Shown here: positions 44,319 through 51,850 of the stretch, piece after piece | Position numbering within the stretch: the stretch's first letter is position 1 | Layout of the letters: the number at the start of each line of letters is the position of its first letter | Notes under the pieces: generated by a model | Databases searched by the model: none | What the model was told of the DNA's origin: nothing | The model's input: only the letters and a program-made list of their open reading frames with translations | Position numbers and translations under genes: made by a program | Source: an uncultured Prevotella sp. | Lineage (GTDB): Bacteria > Bacteroidota > Bacteroidia > Bacteroidales > Bacteroidaceae | Assembly (NCBI GenBank): GCA_905236455.1 | Contig: CAJOPT010000089.1 | Span: forward strand, 1 to 51,850 | Direction: 5' to 3' | Length of the DNA: 51,850 nucleotides

Positions 44319-47300
44319 TGGACCACTGGCGAACCAGATGTATCTCCATAACAGGATTGACGACGAACAGTGCAGCATTGCTGTTGTCGCCCTGTACATT
44401 CAGGTAGTGCATGTCGCTTGTTCCATTGACGTATGCCTGTAGGTCGCGATCCTCGTAACCTTTCCAAGTGTATAGTCGGAAGTACTTGGCGTTGAGCAGG
44501 AAGCGTCCGAACTTGCCGAAGTCGAGTTGCGTCTTTGACTTGATGCTGAATCCGCTTCCCATGTTATAGTCACGCTCGATGGCGTTGAAGAAGTCGCTCT
44601 TGGTTCCACCCAGCAATATACCGCTGAGGAAGATACGCTGTTCCAACCTCGACAATCCTCCCATTTGGGGCAGCGACAGAATGAAGCCGGGACCGAAGCC
44701 GGCAGCCTCGCTGATGCGGTAAGGCGTGAGTTCTGAACCGTCCTCGATAGGCTTGGCATCGTAGTAGTTGAAGTGCTGGTAGATACCGAACTCACCAGCC
44801 ATGTCCTTATTATCCAGAATGGGTGTACTCCACAGACGTCCCACTATATTCAGTGTGTTGACCAGCGGCTGTCCGCCACCAAAAGCGATGTTCGATTCAA
44901 TGTCGAAGAAGTCGTAAGGTGTCTTATGACGCTCACCATCTACGGAGATGCCATATGTTAACGTTAGGCTGACGTAGGGAGCATGGATGCCACGGAACAA
45001 GGCTCCGTCGTCGGCCAGATAGCGCCAGCCTACGGATACAGAGGCATCGATGGGAATCTTGCTGAAGTCATGATAGCGATAGTTGCTGCTCTTGACGTGC
45101 CAAGCATCGCCACTGAAGATGCGGTGCAAGCCTTGGATAGGGTTAATGATGGTACTGGCAGCCTCACGCAGGAAGCGGCTGAAACCACGCTCGCGGTCAT
45201 CAAGCAACGACAGACCCAGACGATGCGTCATTTCTCCAATCGCCATACCACCCATCGATGTGGCAATCACGTCATTGATGGCAGGTGGCTCTGTCTCACC
45301 CAGAAACTCCCACATCAGCGAACCTCCTAAGGCATAGGGAGCTGACTCCCAGAACGTCAGACCGTTGGTTCGTGCTGCATTGAAGTAAAGGTTACCGTGA
45401 TACGGATGGGCAAACATGTTAGTTATGAAGAAGTCGTTGTCCCACACCATTCCGTCAGTGAAGTTGCGCTTCAGCGACGGAATGGTGGTCTGTGCGAAAT
45501 CAGAGTTGAGCACCCAGCGGTCGAACAGCTGTACCCCAACGTTGATGTCGGTCACCTCGCCAGCTGCCTGCCAATAACGTTTCTCCACGGGTAGTGCCAT
45601 TGTTGAGTCATTGAACTGCAGCTGAGAGCGTCTTTCCGCCCATGCTGTTCTCCATGAGTCGTGTTGGTTACGAGGCTGCTGATAGGTAATGCCCAGTTCG
45701 AATAGCGGGCGGTTGCGATACGTCTCGTTACGGTCGTAATAGCGTGTGATGCCCCAGCCTACAGATGCAAAGGCTCCTATCTTCGGGCTGATCTCATAGT
45801 CTGCATTGATACGAGCCTGCAGCGAGTAGAGTCGCTCGGGCTTATCGCTGTCGTCCGTTGAGAAGGTCTCAACGTGGTAGTAACCCACATCTCCACTGAT
45901 GCTCCATTTGGGTGAGAGTTTCCAGTACTGCCCCAGACGATAAAATAAGGCACCAGAGAACTTCGAGTCGAGACCCATAAAATGGGTGCCTATGCCGGCA
46001 ATGTTATATGTACTCTTGTTGCGATAGCGCACAGCCAGGTTCACCTTCGTCGATGAACCACCGTACAGTAACAGGTCAAAATCAGTCGCTGGGTTGATAT
46101 TGACCAGACCAATCTTGCGACCTATGTTGTCGTACGACACATTTACCAGTCCTACCTGCCAACCCTTGGGACGTTTACGTGCAACGTTAATCAGGCCAAT
46201 TTGTGCTCCATTGAGCGAGTCGGTATAGTTGACAGCTCCCAACTGTACGCTGCGCTGCATGGCTGACGAAACATTTAGAATACCAGACAATTGTATACCG
46301 CTGTTCATGCCTTGCGTGATATTGCTGATGGTACTCAACTGAAATCCGTTAAACAGACGTGCCGATGTGTTTGAGACACCAGAAAATTGTATACCGTGAC
46401 CACCATCAGTAGCTACTGACGAAATGGCACCAAGCTGAAAGTTCCTGACCGAGTCCTGTACGCTGACGATGCCTACAGGGATTTTTTGTGCTTGTACGCT
46501 TGTGGTAGTCATCATGGCAGCTACTGTAATCATTAGATACTTTCTTGCCAACCTGAACTGATGGCGATAGACGAGGCAGGCCATGCCGAGATAGGCGGCG
46601 GTCTGAATCCAGAGAATGCGGATTTCTGGCAGTATCTGGCTGACGGAGGCACCCATAGAGTTGGCACGGATGAAGGCGCGCACACCGAAGGTGCTGGGGA
46701 AGAGCCACGACACGCCTTGCCAGGCACCGGGGATGCTGGACTGAGGCCACGATACGCCCGTGAGGAAGAGCAGGGGCACGGAGACGAAGACCATGATGAG
46801 CATGACATTCTCGCGGTAGCGAACCAGACAGGAAACTGTCATGCCGAAGAAAATGCTGGCCAGCGTATAGGGCAGTAGCAGCCACAGCAGTGTCCACCCG
46901 TCGGCCATCTGCGGAAAGGAGAATATGGCAGGAACGGCCATCGAGAGCCAGGCGGCAGCCACAGCTCCCATCATGGAGTAGCAGAGGGCCTTGCCCCAGA
47001 CGATGCGGTAGGCACCGCGATAGTGCGGGTCATCGTCTGGGATGAGTTGACCATTTTTGTGACGCTCGCGGGTCGTTCCGGCGGCCATGCCGATACCGAG
47101 GGCAAGGGCCTGCTGCAAGATGAGCATGAGCACGGCGGGTAAGACGCATGAGCCATAGCCGCCCGAGGGGTTGAACATCGTCACATCGTCGACAGCCAGG
47201 GGCTGTGCAGTGATGGCATCTTCACGTTTGGTGTGGTTGCCTGCCTTCTTGATGTTGATACCAGCACCGAGCCGTGCAGATTCGACCACCGCCGTCTGAT

Positions 47301-47721
47301 AAACAGCCTTGTAGGCCAGCATCAGCGACATGTCGCAATAGACGCTGACAGTGCCCTGTTCTCCTCGGCTGATGGCAGAGGCAAAGTCCGATGGTATGAG
47401 ATAGATGCCCTTGACGAGTTGTCGGCTGACGAGTGAACGGGCTTCGTCGAGGTCTTCGGCATAGTATTTCACATCAACATCTGGCGAGGCATCGCAGTCG
47501 TGAATAAACTGGCGCGAGAGCGCAGAGTGCGACTGGTCGACCACAACGACAGGTACCTCATGGATAGACTCGTTGTTGTATATCCATGAGTAGAGCAACG
47601 GGTAGCCCAGCGGTACGATGACGAGGAACATCAGCACGCCCTCATCCTTGATGACTTTCACCATTTCGTGCCGCCAGATATACAAGACATCATTAATATG
47701 TTGTTTCAGTCTTTCAAACAT
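44182..47721 (-). CDS. ABC-2 permease fused in frame to a DUF3943-like outer-membrane barrel
   Basis: About 1,179 residues from MFERLKQHINDVLYIWRHEM (an ATG at 47727 or the upstream one at 47745 is also possible). Residues ~1-395 are an ABC-2 type permease: first helix, a periplasmic domain (EVPVVVVDQSHSALSRQFI) and five helices, with FLTGVSWPQSSIPGAWQGVSW near the end. Then RKYLMITVAAMMTTTSVQAQ (internal ATG at 46533) looks like a complete signal peptide with a cleavage site, and ~780 residues follow with repeated GLVNVS/GAISSVA-type units and the barrel core of a DUF3943-like protein, ending AKIGLTCRL. Separate genes elsewhere are expected; here no stop lies between. Last gene of the exporter operon. 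Confidence 0.8.
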   Translation of the reverse strand: MFERLKQHINDVLYIWRHEMVKVIKDEGVLMFLVIVPLGYPLLYSWIYNNESIHEVPVVVVDQSHSALSRQFIHDCDASPDVDVKYYAEDLDEARSLVSRQLVKGIYLIPSDFASAISRGEQGTVSVYCDMSLMLAYKAVYQTAVVESARLGAGINIKKAGNHTKREDAITAQPLAVDDVTMFNPSGGYGSCVLPAVLMLILQQALALGIGMAAGTTRERHKNGQLIPDDDPHYRGAYRIVWGKALCYSMMGAVAAAWLSMAVPAIFSFPQMADGWTLLWLLLPYTLASIFFGMTVSCLVRYRENVMLIMVFVSVPLLFLTGVSWPQSSIPGAWQGVSWLFPSTFGVRAFIRANSMGASVSQILPEIRILWIQTAAYLGMACLVYRHQFRLARKYLMITVAAMMTTTSVQAQKIPVGIVSVQDSVRNFQLGAISSVATDGGHGIQFSGVSNTSARLFNGFQLSTISNITQGMNSGIQLSGILNVSSAMQRSVQLGAVNYTDSLNGAQIGLINVARKRPKGWQVGLVNVSYDNIGRKIGLVNINPATDFDLLLYGGSSTKVNLAVRYRNKSTYNIAGIGTHFMGLDSKFSGALFYRLGQYWKLSPKWSISGDVGYYHVETFSTDDSDKPERLYSLQARINADYEISPKIGAFASVGWGITRYYDRNETYRNRPLFELGITYQQPRNQHDSWRTAWAERRSQLQFNDSTMALPVEKRYWQAAGEVTDINVGVQLFDRWVLNSDFAQTTIPSLKRNFTDGMVWDNDFFITNMFAHPYHGNLYFNAARTNGLTFWESAPYALGGSLMWEFLGETEPPAINDVIATSMGGMAIGEMTHRLGLSLLDDRERGFSRFLREAASTIINPIQGLHRIFSGDAWHVKSSNYRYHDFSKIPIDASVSVGWRYLADDGALFRGIHAPYVSLTLTYGISVDGERHKTPYDFFDIESNIAFGGGQPLVNTLNIVGRLWSTPILDNKDMAGEFGIYQHFNYYDAKPIEDGSELTPYRISEAAGFGPGFILSLPQMGGLSRLEQRIFLSGILLGGTKSDFFNAIERDYNMGSGFSIKSKTQLDFGKFGRFLLNAKYFRLYTWKGYEDRDLQAYVNGTSDMHYLNVQGDNSNAALFVVNPVMEIHLVRQWSINLSASYYVRRTHYKHYYDKHLVLQHNSTVHANTFEAKIGLTCRL

Positions 47722-47730
47722 AATCATTTC

Positions 47731-47766
47731 TACTTTACTACACAACTCCTTACTCCTTTACTACTT
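47731..47766. repeat. Simple GGAGTA/AAGTAG repeat between exporter genes
   Basis: Minus strand reads AAGTAGTAAAGGAGTAAGGA and GTTGTGTAGTAAAGTAG between the two permease genes: GTAGTAAAG and GGAGTAAG words recur. The upstream gene's stop lies at its edge. It is of the Bacteroidetes simple-repeat kind. Confidence 0.5.
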
Positions 47767-48944
47767 CAAGGAATATAGACATAATTCAGCATTGCGTTTT
47801 TAACTTTACGGATGACAAACCAGGGCAGTAGCGTGAAGGCTACCAGTGCTACCAGGTGGAACCAGACATCAATGACGGGAAAGCCGTTGAGCACTGTCGT
47901 CTGGTAGAGCATCCAGTAGTGGCGGAGTGGGAAGAGCCACGACATGGCCTGCAGCGGTGCGTCCATGCCCATGACGGGGAATGCCGAGCCACACATGGAA
48001 ATGCCGAGTACGAACCACAGCGACGAGATGCTCATCGACATACGCAACGAGGGCATCAGGCCGAAGGCGAAGATACCGAAGCCAAGCGATGCAACGACCT
48101 GTAGAACAGTGAGCCTGACAATACTCCACACGCCACCGAGATGCGGGAAGTGGAGCACGCAGAAGATATAATACTGATAGAGCAGCATGACGAGCAGGAA
48201 CACCAGCGCATGGACGAGATACTTGCCTACAATGGCTACGAGGATGTTGCCGTCGGCCAGGGCAAGCCATTCTTTGCCTGTGTCGAATTTCAGTTCCATG
48301 CCGAGGGCATAAGCCGACAACAGAGCCATGAAGAGCATTAGTATGCCCGGCACGAAGACGGTGGTCAGCGAATAGTTGTACGAGCCATGTGGGTTGGCTA
48401 TCATGTGCGCATCGATGCTGACGGGTTGTAGCGCCGCCCTGACCTGTCGCGACGTGGCACCCTTGGCGCTGAGTTTGGTCCGTCCCACAGCCATCGAACC
48501 CAGCATGCCGATGGTCTTCAGGTCTTTCGAGGCCATCGAACCGGCAGACAGGCATGTCATTGTGTAATAATATGAAATCTTCGGTTGCCTACCAGCCATG
48601 AGTTTCGCCGCCGTGCCCTCGGGAATCAGGAGGTAGGCATAGACCTTGCCTTCCTGCATGGCATTGCGTGCCTCGGTGACATTGGCAAACCGACATACCA
48701 CACGTGAACTCTGCATGGCATCGAGATTGCGGATGAGGGTGCGTGACGTGGCACTGTTGTCCTGATCGATCACGCCAACGGGAAGATCCTGGGGGATTCC
48801 GTCGTCAAGCATTGTAGTAAAGAACACAACCAGCAGCAGCGGGAACACCAGCATGCAGAAGCCATAGATGCGGTTCCGCCACAGAATGCCTATTTCGCGC
48901 AGGGCAATATCGAGTATTTGAGAGATATATTTCATCACACTCAC
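47766..48944 (-). CDS. ABC-2 family permease (exporter operon)
   Basis: 392 residues. One helix near the N-terminus (GFCMLVFPLLLVVFFTTML), a periplasmic domain with LPVGVIDQDNSATSRTLIRNL, then five C-terminal helices including VFVPGILMLFMALLSAYALGM and PVMGMDAPLQAMSWLFPLRHYW, the end of the ABC-2 fold. Its ATG overlaps the HlyD stop by 4 nt (ATGA), fixing the start and indicating coupled translation. Family members form the membrane part of drug, lipid or polymer exporters; no ATPase gene is seen in the window. Confidence 0.9.
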   Translation of the reverse strand: MSVMKYISQILDIALREIGILWRNRIYGFCMLVFPLLLVVFFTTMLDDGIPQDLPVGVIDQDNSATSRTLIRNLDAMQSSRVVCRFANVTEARNAMQEGKVYAYLLIPEGTAAKLMAGRQPKISYYYTMTCLSAGSMASKDLKTIGMLGSMAVGRTKLSAKGATSRQVRAALQPVSIDAHMIANPHGSYNYSLTTVFVPGILMLFMALLSAYALGMELKFDTGKEWLALADGNILVAIVGKYLVHALVFLLVMLLYQYYIFCVLHFPHLGGVWSIVRLTVLQVVASLGFGIFAFGLMPSLRMSMSISSLWFVLGISMCGSAFPVMGMDAPLQAMSWLFPLRHYWMLYQTTVLNGFPVIDVWFHLVALVAFTLLPWFVIRKVKNAMLNYVYIP

Positions 48945-49933
48945 TTCTTCAGTATCACCGACATTCCAGGGCGTACATCTGCTTTATTCTCTACCGGACG
49001 GGCTTTCACCTCAAAGGTCTTCTGGTCGTACTGACCACTGGCCTTTGTAGCCTTCCATACGGCAAACGACCCTTTGTCTTTTATTGATGTAACCTTCATT
49101 CTGACCTCCTGGTCGAGGGCGGGGATGCTGACGGTGATTTTATGTCCCACCTTGAGCTCTTTCAACTGGTCTTCGCGGATGTTGAACGTGGCCCATTGGT
49201 CGTCCATCATAGCAATCGACATGATGGGTGTGCCCGTGCCGACGAGTTCGCCCACCTTTGGATAAACATCGGTCACCTCGCCAGACATTTGAGCTACCTG
49301 TACTGTCTCACGCACATAGCCCTTCACCTCCTGAACGGCACCACGGGCCTGACTTACTGTGGCCGATGCGGCGCGGCGCTCCTCTTGTCGTGTACCGTTT
49401 ACAGCCATGTCATATTGGCTCTGAGCGGCCTTCACCTGTGCCTGTGCCGACTTGTACATCGCCTCTGCCTCGTCGCGCTTCTGGGCCGACACCACCTCCT
49501 CGTCATACAGTTGCTGCATGCGGTTGTACGACTTCTCGGCAAGTTCCAGACCGGCCTTCGCCTGCTCCAAGAGTTGGGCAGCGGTTTGTATCATCTCCCT
49601 GCGAGCACCGTTCTGCGCCATCTGTTCCATGGCTGAGGCTGCATCTACGGCACTCTGTGCCTGTGACATCTTTGCCTCCACCTCTGGTGCCTCGATGATG
49701 GCCAGCGTGTCGCCAGCCTTCACATGGTCACCTTCCTTTACACGTAGTTCCAGTATGCGCCCAGGCACTTTGCCCGACACACGATACTCCTCTACCTCCA
49801 TCTCTCCCTGAATCACATCCGGGTCGCGGTCAAGGGCGAGGAAACCGATAAGGGCCACGATGACTACTACTGCTGAGAATCCTGCGATGGCCAGCAGGAT
49901 ATTGTTATGCTGTTGTTTTGCTTTATCTGCCAT
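48941..49933 (-). CDS. HlyD-family periplasmic adaptor (membrane fusion protein)
   Basis: 330 residues. One membrane helix (~12-34), a lipoyl-like half (KVPGRILELRVKEGDHVKAGDTLAII), a helical hairpin (~75-190, many A/E/Q coiled-coil residues), the second lipoyl half, and a beta-barrel (EVTDVYPKVGELVGTGTPIM, LKVGHKITVSIPALD). It bridges the inner-membrane permeases to the TolC channel. Positioned between tolC and the permeases, as in exporter operons. Confidence 0.93.
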   Translation of the reverse strand: MADKAKQQHNNILLAIAGFSAVVVIVALIGFLALDRDPDVIQGEMEVEEYRVSGKVPGRILELRVKEGDHVKAGDTLAIIEAPEVEAKMSQAQSAVDAASAMEQMAQNGARREMIQTAAQLLEQAKAGLELAEKSYNRMQQLYDEEVVSAQKRDEAEAMYKSAQAQVKAAQSQYDMAVNGTRQEERRAASATVSQARGAVQEVKGYVRETVQVAQMSGEVTDVYPKVGELVGTGTPIMSIAMMDDQWATFNIREDQLKELKVGHKITVSIPALDQEVRMKVTSIKDKGSFAVWKATKASGQYDQKTFEVKARPVENKADVRPGMSVILKK

Positions 49934-49965
49934 AATATTATCATTTTTTTTATTATTATTATCAA

Positions 49966-51564
49966 TTAGCGAAGTGTTCCCAGTGCCTTCTGTAGTTCAA
50001 CCTGCGAGAGTCTGACGCCTATCTCGGCATCTATCTTCTTCGTCTGAGCCAGTTGCCAGGCGGTCTGCGCCTCCATGACGGTGGTGAAGGAGACCGTTCC
50101 CTCCTTGAAACCGAGGTTCGCCATGCGCAGGTTCTCGTCGGCATTGGCTACATTGGCCTGCGCCATTTCCAGTTTCTTGTAAGCCTCATTCAAGCGGAAG
50201 CGGCTTTGGTTAACCTGCAACTCTATCATCTCACGGGCTTCGGCCAGTTCCAGATTGGCTATCGTCGTGGCTCCCTTCGATGCACGTACCTTATACTTCA
50301 CGTCACCCCAGTTCCAAACGGGTATGCGCACCAGCACACCAACGTTCCAGAAACCGCCGAACTTCTTCTCGAAGCCATTGAACGTGTTGGGGTTTGTAAC
50401 GGCATAGCCTCCTGTCAGCAGCACCTGTGGCAGATTGCCCGCCTTCAGCATGTTCGTCGTCTGTCGGCTCAGGTCCACCGTGTTCTGCAACACCTTCAGT
50501 TCTGGGCGATTTTCAAATGAAGAATGAAGAGTGAAGAGTGAAGAATTTGCTTCCGCCATATCTTCGCTTGCAGGAACGCCGTCAGGGGATTCTTCATTCT
50601 TCATTCTTAACTCTTCACTTAAAGTGATTGCTTCGTCCACAGGCAGTCCACACAGTTGGCAGAGCATCATTTTCGACAGTGCCAGTCCGTCCTCGGTCTC
50701 CATCAGCGCAATCTCGGCCTCGTTCATCCTGACGCCGACGCTTAGTCCGTCGCCCTTCGTGGCCACACCCTTGTCTATCATCTTCTGCACGTCGCCCTTT
50801 AGTTTCCTCACCAGTTTGACGTAACTCTCAGCCAGCACCTTCTTGTGGTGCAGCGACACCACCTGCCAGTAGGCATGGTCGATGTTAAAAAGTGTGGTCT
50901 GCTTTTTCGCCTCAAGGACGTTTACTGCCATCTCCTCGTTGATGTCGGCCATCTTGTTAGCCGTCACGATTGCTCCACCCATATATACGGGCTGCGTTAC
51001 CGTGATGCCTCCTGCCCAAATGTTGCGGGTGTCAATGTCGAGCGCATCAACAAGCCCCTGACCAACACCGTTCAGGGCGTTTGCCAGTCCATCAATTTGC
51101 TGCCCACTAATTCCGCTGATGACCTCAGGTGTCAGCCCCATCTGTCCCAGCGCCTGAATGGTCTGTGGTGGCAACTGCGAGAGCGAACCAGCCATGTTTT
51201 GTTTCAAACCTGCACCGACAGCTGTACCCATCTGAGGTAAAGAGGTCTTCTGTTCATCATTGAGCAGACTGATGGACTTGCTTGTATACTGATACGTGCC
51301 TGCGGCGTTCACCTTGGGCAAATACTGTGTGCGTGCCGATTGCCGCAGGTTGGCGTTCACCTCCTGTTTCACCCTCGCCACGCCCATCTGTTTGTTGTTC
51401 CTCAGTGCCATCGCCCTGCAACTGTCCAGCGTCAGCACACGCATTCCCGACGTTCCGTCGCCTACCCGTAGCCTTTGGCACTCACCGCTGAGAGACGATA
51501 GCATTAGTAGCCCGAGCAGTGCTATTCGCATCACTATGGTCTGTTCCTTTCTTTTGATGTTCAT
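49966..51564 (-). CDS. TolC-family outer-membrane efflux protein
   Basis: About 532 residues from MNIKRKEQTIVMRIALL (51564); ATGs at 51603 and 51531 are alternatives, the latter giving a tighter signal peptide (MRIALLGLLMLSSLSGECQ). The two helical halves typical of TolC are visible (YWQVVSLHHKKVLAESYVKL and ATTIANLELAEAREMIELQV), ending VRLSQVELQKALG. Between the halves, about residues 315-350 contain LRMKNEESPDGVPASEDMAE and SSLFTLHSSFENRPELKVL, encoded by a simple-repeat insertion (50517-50620). It is the first complete gene of the exporter operon. Confidence 0.9.
   Translation of the reverse strand: MNIKRKEQTIVMRIALLGLLMLSSLSGECQRLRVGDGTSGMRVLTLDSCRAMALRNNKQMGVARVKQEVNANLRQSARTQYLPKVNAAGTYQYTSKSISLLNDEQKTSLPQMGTAVGAGLKQNMAGSLSQLPPQTIQALGQMGLTPEVISGISGQQIDGLANALNGVGQGLVDALDIDTRNIWAGGITVTQPVYMGGAIVTANKMADINEEMAVNVLEAKKQTTLFNIDHAYWQVVSLHHKKVLAESYVKLVRKLKGDVQKMIDKGVATKGDGLSVGVRMNEAEIALMETEDGLALSKMMLCQLCGLPVDEAITLSEELRMKNEESPDGVPASEDMAEANSSLFTLHSSFENRPELKVLQNTVDLSRQTTNMLKAGNLPQVLLTGGYAVTNPNTFNGFEKKFGGFWNVGVLVRIPVWNWGDVKYKVRASKGATTIANLELAEAREMIELQVNQSRFRLNEAYKKLEMAQANVANADENLRMANLGFKEGTVSFTTVMEAQTAWQLAQTKKIDAEIGVRLSQVELQKALGTLR
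50517..50620. repeat. Inverted GAAGAATGAAGAGTGAAG-type repeat inside the TolC-family gene
   Basis: Left arm (50517-50546) reads ATGAAGAATGAAGAGTGAAG and AGTGAAGAAT; right arm (50589-50620) is the same family in the opposite orientation (ATTCTTCATTCTTCATTCTT). The ~43-nt centre is not repetitive. The two arms could fold back on each other, and the whole block is in frame with the TolC gene. Confidence 0.7.
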
Positions 51565-51624
51565 TGTATTAATTTTATGTATATTTATCAGAATCTTTTT
51601 CATCGCTATTATTTATAATTACCA

Positions 51625-51850
51625 CTACCTGCCTGTCCGCTTCGTCAGCGACTCTATGGCTTTCTGCTGACCGGGTGCGAGTGCGGGAATGTTATGCTGG
51701 CGCTCGTAGACCTGCAGTTCGTCGAGCGTCATGTTGCCACTGCGTCCCTTGTTCAGTTCCTTAGAGCGAGCCTTGAACTCTGCTTCGTCCATATAACTGT
51801 GCTCTACGGCATAGAGGTAGATGATGGTTATTTCCCTGCCCTTAGAGGAG
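51625..51850 (-). CDS. Partial CDS upstream of the exporter operon, unrecognised C-terminus
   Basis: The minus strand is open from the window edge to TAG at 51625-51627, about 75 codons. It reads KGREITIIYLYAVEHSYMDE, AEFKARSKELNKGRSGNMT and PGQQKAIESLTKRTGR at its end. It lies before the exporter operon and may be its regulator or an associated protein, but I do not recognise the family and the 5' part is outside the window. No ABC-ATPase motif (Walker, LSGGQ) is seen in it. Confidence 0.6.
   Translation of the reverse strand, partial: SSKGREITIIYLYAVEHSYMDEAEFKARSKELNKGRSGNMTLDELQVYERQHNIPALAPGQQKAIESLTKRTGR

Noticed and set aside
46561..49811. Plus-strand frames rich in His/Arg/Ala opposite the exporter genes
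   Set aside because: They are antisense shadows of the permease, HlyD and TolC genes with low-complexity composition.

Overview
The window looks like a chromosome segment of a Bacteroidales bacterium, most likely Prevotellaceae (Prevotella/Segatella type). The signs are a SusC/SusD pair, Bacteroidetes promoters (TTTG, 19-20 bp, TAnnTTTG) before many genes, an UpxY-type NusG paralogue, DUF4924 and PorT-like proteins, T9SS-like C-terminal tails on secreted enzymes, and simple-sequence repeat blocks between and inside genes. This assignment rests on gene families, not on a marker-gene comparison.

Left edge (1-1304): a wrecked type II-C CRISPR-Cas locus joined to a fragment of a Mu-like prophage. 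In order there is the start of a phage virion-morphogenesis gene (+), the first third of cas2 (-), the last ~122 codons of cas1 (-), an internal piece of cas9 (-), and a nearly complete tracrRNA-like gene (+). No CRISPR array is visible.

1353-22000, all on the minus strand: a pectin (homogalacturonan) utilisation locus. It holds two pectin methylesterases, a SusC/SusD/surface-lipoprotein operon, a secreted lipoprotein-sized protein with Ig-like and OB-like modules, a family 1 pectate lyase, and a GH28-GH105 fusion. Together these could de-esterify pectin, cut it, import oligomers and release unsaturated galacturonate. Hairpin terminators separate four transcription units. Divergent from it are a candidate small RNA (22160-22233) and an ECF sigma factor gene.

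23011-43784: housekeeping and mixed genes. These include rpe with a 41-codon leader gene, trpF, a nitroreductase, and upxY-tatA-tatC followed by two Tat-linked iron-sulfur proteins (a NapH/NapG-like fusion with an internal twin-arginine segment, and an aldo/keto reductase lipoprotein). Further on are prfC, an rfbD-like reductase, DUF4924, LysE, a ROK kinase, tsaC/sua5, a CLC channel with CBS domains, fmt, a secreted T9SS-type protein with a small partner ORF, a YgjP-type metalloprotease, a PagL-like lipid A deacylase, a PorT-like barrel and a DegT aminotransferase.

43989-51850: a truncated exported-protein gene, then a minus-strand export operon (TolC, HlyD, two ABC-2 permeases). The last permease is fused in frame to an outer-membrane barrel that keeps its own signal peptide. 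A partial unrecognised gene runs off the right edge.

No tRNA, rRNA, insertion sequence or CRISPR array was recognised.
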